Origin: Deinococcus koreensis | GTDB lineage: Bacteria > Deinococcota > Deinococci > Deinococcales > Deinococcaceae | Length of the DNA: 64,000 nt | Direction: 5' to 3' | Assembly (NCBI RefSeq): GCF_002901445.1 | Contig: NZ_PPPD01000005.1 | Span: forward strand, 1 to 64,000 | Shown here: piece by piece, positions 50,517-56,980 of the stretch | Layout: every line of letters starts with the position of its first letter | How positions within the stretch are numbered: the stretch's first letter is position 1 | Made by a program: the position numbers and the translations under genes | The notes under the pieces: generated by a model | The model's database searches: none | What the model was told of the DNA's origin: nothing | Seen by the model: only the letters and a program-made list of their open reading frames with translations

Positions 50517-51008
50517 ATGATGCAGCCCGCTGGAATCTCCTCGCCAGCGCCACTTCCCAGCATGCACAAAGTCAAGTTCCCGCATACTCGGGGCATGTCC
50601 AAGACGTCCCTTGCTCTTCCGGAAGTCCTGAAGTCCTACCCCGCCCTGGACAAGCTGACCTATCTCTATGTCCGCGACCATCCCGGAATCATCCACGTGC
50701 AGGATATGGTCGACCACTATGGCCACCACTTTCAGACGATGGCCGCCAGTCTCCGACTGCTCCGGGCCAATGGCCTGGTCATCGCCACCAAGGAAGGTGG
50801 ACTGGTGCCTGGCGAGGGGCGGGAAGCAGGCGCGTACCGTGTGGCGACGGCCGAGGAGCTGCAGCGCGCCCGGGTGTACGACCCGGCGATGAAGGCCAAG
50901 GGCAAGGCGGCGAGCGCCAGGGCGGGCCGTGAAGCCTCAAATGAGACCATAACCGCCAACTCGGCGCGCCATCAGAAAGGTCAGGGCGGCGGTGGAGAAC
51001 ATCAGTAA
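50517..51008 (+). CDS. Winged-helix-type DNA-binding protein, candidate regulator
   Basis: A 163-residue protein from the ATG at 50517 behind AGGAAAGGA (50595 is a shorter option). Residues about 30-110 look like a winged helix: LPEVLKSYPALDKLTYLYVRDHPGIIHVQDMVDHYGHHFQTMAASLRLLRANGLVIATKEGGL. The C-terminus is basic and low in complexity (AGREASNETITANSARHQKGQG). It lies among the genes with shared promoters but lacks that promoter itself, so it is one candidate for their regulator. The family is not firmly recognised. Confidence 0.6.
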   Translation: MMQPAGISSPAPLPSMHKVKFPHTRGMSKTSLALPEVLKSYPALDKLTYLYVRDHPGIIHVQDMVDHYGHHFQTMAASLRLLRANGLVIATKEGGLVPGEGREAGAYRVATAEELQRARVYDPAMKAKGKAASARAGREASNETITANSARHQKGQGGGGEHQ

Positions 51009-51232
51009 CGGGTTGGCGAACTCGATGAGTGCTGGTGAAAGGCGGGAGACGTGATCGTGGCCCGTCCAGATTAGCTGGGCGGGCCAATCTCGGATCGCAG
51101 CGCGTCTCGGGCACAACATCGAGACTCACCAGACCCACCCAAACAGGCCGACGACTGCCTCAAGCAGGCGCTGGAGTGTGGTCGGCGATGCCAGGACGAG
51201 AGGGAATCCCGCAGGTGGCGTTCCTCAAGGTC

Positions 51233-51784
51233 TTACCAGTACTCCCCTTGCAGTAACTCTTGGAGGGAACTTTTGGGCGCCCAGCGCCAGACATCCTGTA
51301 CCTCGCTCCATAGGGCCGAGGCGTTGGCGTCAGAGAGCTGGCCCCGCGCCATCTGCTCTGCCAGCAGCCCGGGGGTACCCACCACGGAAAGAGCACGGGG
51401 AGGGACATTTGGGAGGGCACCGCAGATCAGCGCCCGGAGCGTTCGGTATGCTCCCCGGTCATCCGTACAAACGCGGTAGCCCTGCTCGTAGGCCCAGAGC
51501 ATGACCTCTTTCTCCCCGGCGTGAATGGGAGGCCGATCTTGAACTCCCAGGGCCACCAGCAGTTGAAGGGTGTCAGGGCTGAGGGCCGACAGGTCGGGAC
51601 TGGGTAACACCCGAATGCCCCACCCTTCGTGCTCGTGCGGATACGCTTTGAACCTAGCCGAACGGAGCGCGGCGAGCGCTGGATCCTTCGACAAAGTGCG
51701 GGGATCGTGCTTAGTGACCCCGGTCAGCAACTCCTGATGCACCTGCTGTGGAATCAGCAGCTGGGGTTGCCTCGGTAACGCGTA
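51233..51784 (-). pseudogene. PIN-like (DUF3368-type) gene beheaded by an IS3 element
   Basis: The frame reads YALPRQPQLLIPQQVHQELLTGVTKHDPR directly from the IS edge, then AGEKEVMLWAYEQGYRVCTDDRGAYRTLRA and VVGTPGLLAEQMARGQLSD. This is the pattern of DUF3368-type PIN nucleases, with the GExEA-like Glu and the DDR Asp. The N-terminal about 25 residues with the first Asp are lost where the IS3 element begins, and no start codon with a ribosome site remains upstream; the GTG at 51742 is only an internal codon. I found no matching N-terminus beyond the other IS end. Confidence 0.65.
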
Positions 51785-51791
51785 CTTGAAG

Positions 51792-52664
51792 TTACGCCAC
51801 CGCGCGGTTTCCGCGCTGTTCGAATTCTACCGGCGTCAGATATCCCAGGGTCGAGTGACGCCGCTGGCGGTTGTAGAAGATTTCCAGGTACTCAAACACC
51901 TGACTGCGCCCCTCCTGGCGCGACATAAACACCGTGTCCATCATCAGTTCCCGCTTCAGGGTCGAGAAAAACGACTCCACCACGGCGTTGTCGAAGCAAT
52001 CGCCTTTCCTCCCCATACTCGACTGCATTCCGCTCCTCTGCAGGGCCGCCTGGTACAGGCGGCTCGTGTATTGCGACCCCCGGTCGGAATGGTGAATCAG
52101 GTCCGCCGGTGGTGGTCGGCGGGCCACCGCCATGTTCAGGGCCGCCAGAGGCAGGTCGGTCGTGAGCCGTTCGCCCATCGTCCAGCCCACCACCAGTCGC
52201 GAGTGCAGATCCAGGATCACGGCTAAATAGAGCCATCCCTCTTTCGTCGGGAGAAACGAGATATCGGCGGCCCATACGGTGTTCGGCGTCGGTACGTCGA
52301 AGTTCCGATGCACGAGATCCTTCGCCACGGGGTGGGTTTCGTTCCGGGTGGTGGTGCGCTTGTGCTTCCGACGATCTTTGCCCTGCAGGCCAGCCGCAGA
52401 CATCAGCCGGGCCACCCGCCGCCGGGAGCACGCCATGCCGTGCTCCCGCAACTCGGCATGCACCCGGGGCACGCCATACCGCCCTTTGGTTCGGGTGTGG
52501 ATCTGCTGGATCTCCGTGCTCAGGACGTCGTCCTGAGCACGTCTGGGACTCATCGGCCTTCCTCGCCAGGTCGCATAGCCGCTTCTGGTCACGTCCAGCA
52601 TCCGGCACATGACGTCCAGGCGGAACAAGGAGCGGTGCGCGTCGATGAATTCAAAACGCCTCAC
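51792..52664 (-). CDS. IS3-family transposase, OrfB (DDE integrase)
   Basis: A 290-residue rve-type integrase: HTH_21 region (KGRYGVPRVHAELREHGM), first Asp in VWAADISFLPTKEGWLYLAVILDLHSR, second Asp in LIHHSDRGSQYTS and Glu in DNAVVESFFSTLKRE. The start ATG overlaps the orfA stop by 4 bp (ATGA). In most IS3 elements the active product is an OrfAB fusion made by -1 frameshifting. Runs of A in the orfA end (GAAAAAAG near 52690 and AAAGAAAAG near 52665) are candidate slippery sites. Confidence 0.93.
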   Translation of the reverse strand: MRRFEFIDAHRSLFRLDVMCRMLDVTRSGYATWRGRPMSPRRAQDDVLSTEIQQIHTRTKGRYGVPRVHAELREHGMACSRRRVARLMSAAGLQGKDRRKHKRTTTRNETHPVAKDLVHRNFDVPTPNTVWAADISFLPTKEGWLYLAVILDLHSRLVVGWTMGERLTTDLPLAALNMAVARRPPPADLIHHSDRGSQYTSRLYQAALQRSGMQSSMGRKGDCFDNAVVESFFSTLKRELMMDTVFMSRQEGRSQVFEYLEIFYNRQRRHSTLGYLTPVEFEQRGNRAVA

Positions 52665-52957
52665 TTTTCTTTGGCGAAGAAGGCCACGGCTTTTTTCAAC
52701 ACATCACGTTCCTGACGGGCAATGTCCAGCTCGCGTTGCAGGCGTTTGATCTCTGCCTGCTCGGCGCTGAGGCTGGCCTTCCCGTGACCCGGGAAAGCTG
52801 ATTGACCCTGCTGCTCGAATTCCTTGGCCCAGCGGTGAAGCGACGAGTCGCTGATGCCGAGATTGATCGAGACGCCGGTGAAGGTCTGGTCGGGCTCGTG
52901 GGCGAGCCGGACGGCCTCGAGCTTGAATTCTTTGGTGTACCGCTGGCGCTGTCCCAT
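52661..52957 (-). CDS. IS3-family transposase, OrfA
   Basis: A 98-residue HTH_Tnp_1 protein (RYTKEFKLEAVRLAHEPDQTFTGVSINLGISDSSLHRWAKEFEQQG) followed by a leucine-zipper-like helix (LSAEQAEIKRLQRELDIARQERDVLKKAVAFFAKEK). It binds the IS ends and regulates transposition. Overlaps orfB by 4 bp. Confidence 0.92.
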   Translation of the reverse strand: MGQRQRYTKEFKLEAVRLAHEPDQTFTGVSINLGISDSSLHRWAKEFEQQGQSAFPGHGKASLSAEQAEIKRLQRELDIARQERDVLKKAVAFFAKEK

Positions 52958-53143
52958 ACTTCACCTCGCTGTCATTGTCGAGGCGTTTGTTCAGGTGCGC
53001 GAAATCGAGGTATCCCCACGGGGCAGGCCCTGCGGGGAACACACGCGCGCTGAACGATCCGTATAGGGAAGACGCTCCAAAGCTGATTCGATGTGCCCTA
53101 ACCTAAATACCAGCAAACAGGTTTACCGTTTTACAGGCATGTC

Positions 53144-53223
53144 TTGACAGTTTAGTAAGTGCGTTATATACTTAAATCAATAGGGGACACCTTCCACACC
53201 CGCCCCCTACGAAGGAGCGAGGT
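53144..53223 (+). promoter_or_regulatory. Shared promoter-operator-leader module D
   Basis: TTGACA (53144-53149), 17 bp, TATACT (53167-53172). Repeat TTAGTA (53152-53157) and TACTTA (53169-53174). Leader hairpin is shorter: AGGGG (53182-53186) with CCCCT (53204-53208). GAAGGAGCG precedes the ATG at 53224. A GGTTTACC box lies about 25 bp upstream of the -35. Confidence 0.82.
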
Positions 53224-53700
53224 ATGACCAGCACGCAGCGCCACCCCCAACCCGGCCTGATCTACGAGTACACCTACACTGGCGAAAGTTACTTCCGGGC
53301 CACACTGAACGCTGACCTCACGGTGACGATGGTGAACGCCCAGACCTGCCGCACCGTCAAGGTAGGCGTCCTCAGCAGCCTGGGAACGTTGGAGATGTGG
53401 GCCAAGCGGTGCTTTGAGACCGCCAACGGCCAGGAGACTTATTGCACGCTGGGGCCGGTCGGCCTGCGCATTGCCCGCAGGTACGCCGAGAAGTGCGGTG
53501 CCCTGGGCCGCACACGCGCCGCCGCCTTTCACCGCCAGCTTGCGGGACGCGGCGTTCCCGGCACAGAGCATTACGCCGTGTGTGCGCGGGTGCTGGGCCG
53601 TGGAGTGCAGAGCCTGGCCACCCTCACGGAAGACGAGGCCCGCAAGGTCTGGGCCAGCGTACAAAGTGGCGAAGTCCACAAGCCTGCCCACGCCGCGTAA
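53224..53700 (+). CDS. Unknown protein of the shared-promoter regulon
   Basis: A 158-residue protein starting behind GAAGGAGCGAGG. The N-terminal 55 residues look like a small beta sheet (LIYEYTYTGESYFRATLNADLTVTMVNAQTCRTVKV). The rest is helical with four Cys spread along the chain (including RTVKV-upstream Cys, CFETANGQETYC). I do not recognise it. Because it shares promoter and operator with the ParB-like, Prim-Pol and ArdC genes, it is probably expressed with them, perhaps on entry into a new cell. No membrane or signal segment. Confidence 0.7.
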   Translation: MTSTQRHPQPGLIYEYTYTGESYFRATLNADLTVTMVNAQTCRTVKVGVLSSLGTLEMWAKRCFETANGQETYCTLGPVGLRIARRYAEKCGALGRTRAAAFHRQLAGRGVPGTEHYAVCARVLGRGVQSLATLTEDEARKVWASVQSGEVHKPAHAA

Positions 53701-54843
53701 CAGTGGCCCCGCTCCAAGCGGGCGGGGCCAGCCGCAAGGGGTGCCGACCACGCCCGGACGCGTCAACCTCACACACCCTGTTGAACTGCTCCACCGTGCG
53801 CGACCATGTCGGCGACACTGTGGCCGTGTTCCGCGCCAGCTGCTCAGCGCCGCGCAGGTCGGGCGGCTGCGCGGCGACCCGGTGTGACGGCGAGGCCCTG
53901 GCGCGGCACCCGGGCGCATCTGGAGGCTCAGCGCCCAGGTCTGCCTGCGCGCCGCCTGACGCCGACCCCCACCCCGTTTTTCTTTTTGCGAACCCTGGGG
54001 GAGCGGCCCCCTGACCGAGACGAGCCGTTCCAGCGTTCAGGTCTGGCGTGAGCAGGGACAGCGGCCCCAATCGATAACCAGCCTCAGGTTTCGTGGCACT
54101 GCCAGCATGCCGAGCATGAGCTGTGCACCACTCCGCATCTGATGCAGAAAGGGGGGCGCTGCAGCGGCGACGGCGCCCCGTAGTTTCTGGGCGTGGCGGC
54201 CCTGCTGAACTCCACGCTCCAGTGGGACGCCCGGCGGCGTGAGCGGCAGGCCGGTGCAGGCCAGGGGTGATCACGCGCGTCTGTTCGGCGTCGAGGTCGG
54301 GCTGTCTCGAAGTGCGCAAAAGAAAACAGCTGGGTCAGGCTGAGGTGGGCGGCGCGTATGGGGTGGATGGGCTCTGGCGTGGGCGCGCTGGTGCGGGTGG
54401 TGACCTTGCATGGCGCCAGGTGCAGGAGGAGCGGCGCGTCGCCGGTGTGTTGATGCAGGAGGGGCAGGTCTGCCCCTAAGTCCGGCCACAGGCCGGCCTA
54501 CCCCCGGGGGCGGAGCCCCGCCCCCACGTGAACGGTCGCCGGGTGGGGGCGGTCGTTCCTGTAGGGCGCGGCAAGGTCGTGTGCGTTGCGAGCGACCGTT
54601 CACGGCCCCCACCCACAGGATGCAGACCCAGCGGCAGGGGGGCCAAGCAGGGTTGCGCGCGTCCGCGCGCCGCTTCCGGCAGAGCCGGGATTGCCGGAAG
54701 GCCACCGGCAAGAACCTAGGAGCGCCTGACGGCGCGCTGTGCCCAAGGCCGGACGCCGCCGCGACCCGGCCGGGCGGCCCGCTCGAACCGGGCCCCTGGC
54801 GGCTTTGCGCCCATCCTCGCGGGCTGAAAGATCAACAGATGAA
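53701..54843. other. Long GC-rich non-coding region with inverted repeats
   Basis: About 1.1 kb without a convincing gene; open frames on both strands have low-complexity, Arg/Pro/Ala-rich translations. At 54527-54539 (CGTGAACGGTCGC) and 54592-54604 (GCGACCGTTCACG) lies a perfect 13-bp inverted repeat with a 52-bp spacer. Inside and beside it are GGGTGGGGGC and GGCCCCCACCC, and a palindromic GGGGGCGGAGCCCCGCCCCC. Such structure suits an origin or transfer site. Confidence 0.5.
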
Positions 54844-55197
54844 GGAGCGCCCCCCGGCGCGCTGTTTTCATGGTTTCCCCAACCGGGGCGCTCTTCGAGC
54901 TTAGCGGCGTGCTCGCTGCGGTCAAGGGAGGGAGCCTTGACCTCCACTGCGCGCGCCGCTGAGGCGCTCACGCGCCGCCCCTCGCCGGGAAAATGTGTAG
55001 GGGAAGGGCAGAGGACAACAGCACGAAGGACAGGGGCGGCCCCGGACATCCGCGACCACTACCAGGGGGAGGCCGCTTCCTGCCCAGGAGGCGCGCCGGG
55101 GGCGCGGCGCTTCGCGCGTGCCCCCGGACATACGTAGGTTTACCTGTTTACGGGTTTACCAGCTTTCCTTGACAGTTAAGTAAGTTATAGATATACT
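54844..55197 (+). repeat. Long non-coding direct repeat, copy 2
   Basis: Matches 46494-46922 in the same orientation, with a shorter middle. The inverted repeat GAGCGCCCC and GGGGCGCTC is at 54845-54853 and 54885-54893. It ends in GGTTTACC boxes (from about 55137) and promoter module E. Confidence 0.8.
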
Positions 55198-55252
55198 TAC
55201 AAGCGTAGGGAGCGCCTTCCACACCCGCCCCCTGCATAAAGGAGCGCCAGCC
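55169..55252 (+). promoter_or_regulatory. Shared promoter-operator-leader module E (ardC-like gene)
   Basis: TTGACA (55169-55174), 17 bp, TATACT (55192-55197). TAAGTA (55177-55182) and TACTTA (55194-55199). The leader keeps the layout but the left arm is AGGGAGC against GCCCCCT, so the stem is imperfect. AAAGGAGCG precedes the ATG at 55253. Confidence 0.85.
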
Positions 55253-56167
55253 ATGCCGTACAAGAAGCCCAGCACCCCCGAGGAAAAAGAAGCCGCCCGC
55301 GAGGCATCTCAGGCCGTCACGCAGGAACTCATGTCGCGCATTGACACGTGCGCCCTGCGCCTGGCCGAACAGCTGGGGGCCGGGGCCAGTGACGAGTTGC
55401 TGACCTTCATGCGCTTCTCTGCCCGCTTCCACACCTACAGCCTCAACAATCAGCTGCTGATCTGGCTGCAGGCCCCCGAGGCCGCCCATGTGGCCGGGTT
55501 CCAGGCGTGGAGGGGTCTGGGGCGCAGCGTCAGGAAGGGCGCGAAGGCCGTGCGCGTTCTCGCGCCCCTAGTGGTGCCCGATCACGAGGCCCCGCCCGTG
55601 AACGGCAGGCCCGCGCAAAGGATCGTGGGCTTCAAGTACAGCTCTATTTTTGCCGACTATGACACCGAAGGCGACCCGCTGCCCAGCGCCGCCTTCATGG
55701 TGGTGCAGGGGGGAGACGACGGAACATGCGCGCTGCTGCGTTCGCTCACCGCCGCGTGCCCGGTGCCCGTTCGGTGGGAGGACGGCGAGGGACGCGGGGC
55801 GCATGGCTGGACGGACGGCGGGCAGATCGTCCTGTGCCGTGAGAAGTGCGACCTGGAACCGGCGCACGCGCTGCGCGTGTTCTTCCATGAGTGGGCGCAT
55901 GTCTCACTCCACTTCCAGGGCGCGGGCAAACGCGCCGAAGATCTGCCCGACCGCCAGACGCGCGAGCTGGAGGCCGACGCTGCCGCCTACGTGCTGAGCA
56001 GCTTTTACGGCGTCGAAACTACGGCCGCTGTGGCCGACTACATCACCACCTGGGGCGGCAACGCTGAGAAGTTGCACGCCAGCATGACCCGGATTGGGCG
56101 GGCCGTGTCGAGCATTTTGGGTGCCCTGAGATGCCAAGGTGAGCCCGTTGCTCGAGCCGCCGCCTGA
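55253..56167 (+). CDS. ardC: ArdC-like antirestriction protein with metallopeptidase domain
   Basis: A 304-residue protein. The N-terminal ArdC domain (ssDNA binding) spans about residues 15-130: FMRFSARFHTYSLNNQLLIWLQAPEAAHVAGFQAW is the diagnostic SxNNxxLI block. The C-terminal zinc peptidase domain has FFHEWAHVSLH near 210-219 (HExxH type) and the third ligand in ELEADAAAYVL near 238. ArdC proteins protect incoming single-stranded DNA from restriction after conjugation. The last about 12 residues (CQGEPVARAAA) are coded by the left end of an IS6 element, so the original C-terminus was replaced, probably without harm. Confidence 0.9.
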   Translation: MPYKKPSTPEEKEAAREASQAVTQELMSRIDTCALRLAEQLGAGASDELLTFMRFSARFHTYSLNNQLLIWLQAPEAAHVAGFQAWRGLGRSVRKGAKAVRVLAPLVVPDHEAPPVNGRPAQRIVGFKYSSIFADYDTEGDPLPSAAFMVVQGGDDGTCALLRSLTAACPVPVRWEDGEGRGAHGWTDGGQIVLCREKCDLEPAHALRVFFHEWAHVSLHFQGAGKRAEDLPDRQTRELEADAAAYVLSSFYGVETTAAVADYITTWGGNAEKLHASMTRIGRAVSSILGALRCQGEPVARAAA

Positions 56168-56951
56168 CCACCACTGGTTGCATCGGGGGTGGCCTGAATC
56201 TGGGGCCACTCCCGCCCCTGCGGACTGCTGCTCACCTCACCGAGTACACGGCTTCACGCTGAGCTCTCGGGACATCGAAGAATGGCTGCTGGAACGGAGC
56301 ATCCGCGTCACCCGCGACTCCATCCGCACGTGGTGCAGCACGTTCAGCGACCACTTCGCTCACGGCCTGCGCCACCGGGAACCCCGACGGGGTTCCCGGT
56401 GGCACCTTGACGAGATGTGCGTGGACGCGGGCGGGGTCACCCACTGGTGGTGGCGAGCCGTGGACGAGCACGGGGACGTGCTCGACGTTCTCCTTCAGGA
56501 ACACCGCGACACGGTGGCCGCCAGATCGTTCTTCCAGCGGCTGAGAGGGGAAGACGACGTGCCAGAGGTCATTCACACCGATAAGCTCTGGAGTTACGGC
56601 GCCGCTCTACGCGCACGTCCTGTGCTCCACAGCGTGGAGCACGTCCAGGTGATTTCCACAGCGCGCTGCAACAACCTGGTTGAGCAGTCTCACCGGCCCA
56701 CCCGGCGGCAGGAACGTCAGCAGCGAGGCTTGCGTTCACGACGACGTGCGCAAAGCTTCCTCGACCTGCACGCCCGGATCACGAACCTCCACCACCCCGC
56801 CCGCTCCACTGTCCCCGCTCGCCATCGCTGTCACCAGCAACACACTGCGTTCAAGACGTGGCGGGTCGTGGTGCCGCACGTGGCCTGAACTTCAGGCCAC
56901 GTGCTTTTCCGGAGCTTCGCGCTTCCTGAGCGCCAACACCTTGCTACAGCC
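56127..56951 (+). mobile_element. IS6-family insertion sequence
   Basis: One IS6-type transposase gene. The right end CACCTTGCTACAGCC (56937-56951), read in reverse, begins GGCTGTAGCAAGGTG, close to the IS6 consensus end. The left end with GATGCCAAGGTG (about 56130) matches it partly. Ends are approximate. It overlaps the 3' end of the ardC-like gene. A dead relative lies at 36069-36441 in the same orientation. Confidence 0.7.
56139..56888 (+). CDS. IS6-family transposase
   Basis: A 249-residue DDE transposase with FTLSSRDIEEWLLERSI (HTH region), first Asp in RWHLDEMCVDAGG, WWWRAVDEHGDVLDVLLQEHRD, second Asp in EVIHTDKLWSYG and Glu in NNLVEQSHRPTRRQE. The core is complete. The first about 35 residues before FTLSSRDIEE are unlike the family (usually a short helical start) and GTG 56139 is an uncertain start, so a small lesion at the N-terminus is possible. 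IS6 elements move by replicative transposition and often drive plasmid fusions. Confidence 0.85.
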   Translation: MSPLLEPPPDHHWLHRGWPESGATPAPADCCSPHRVHGFTLSSRDIEEWLLERSIRVTRDSIRTWCSTFSDHFAHGLRHREPRRGSRWHLDEMCVDAGGVTHWWWRAVDEHGDVLDVLLQEHRDTVAARSFFQRLRGEDDVPEVIHTDKLWSYGAALRARPVLHSVEHVQVISTARCNNLVEQSHRPTRRQERQQRGLRSRRRAQSFLDLHARITNLHHPARSTVPARHRCHQQHTAFKTWRVVVPHVA

Positions 56952-56980
56952 GTTCAGCCGAACACCGAGCCCAGCCGGGC

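Larger units (their letters stand above)
51785..53040 (-). mobile_element. IS3-family insertion sequence
   Basis: Two overlapping genes (orfA 98 codons, orfB 290 codons) on the minus strand identify an IS3-family element of the IS150/IS51 type. The left boundary lies close to 51785, where the beheaded PIN frame starts. The right boundary and inverted repeats are not clear to me, so 53040 is approximate. Both genes are intact. Confidence 0.75.

Noticed and set aside
54267..54711. Open frames on both strands in the GC-rich repeat region
   Set aside because: Low-complexity translations, no ribosome sites and abundant palindromes point to non-coding DNA.
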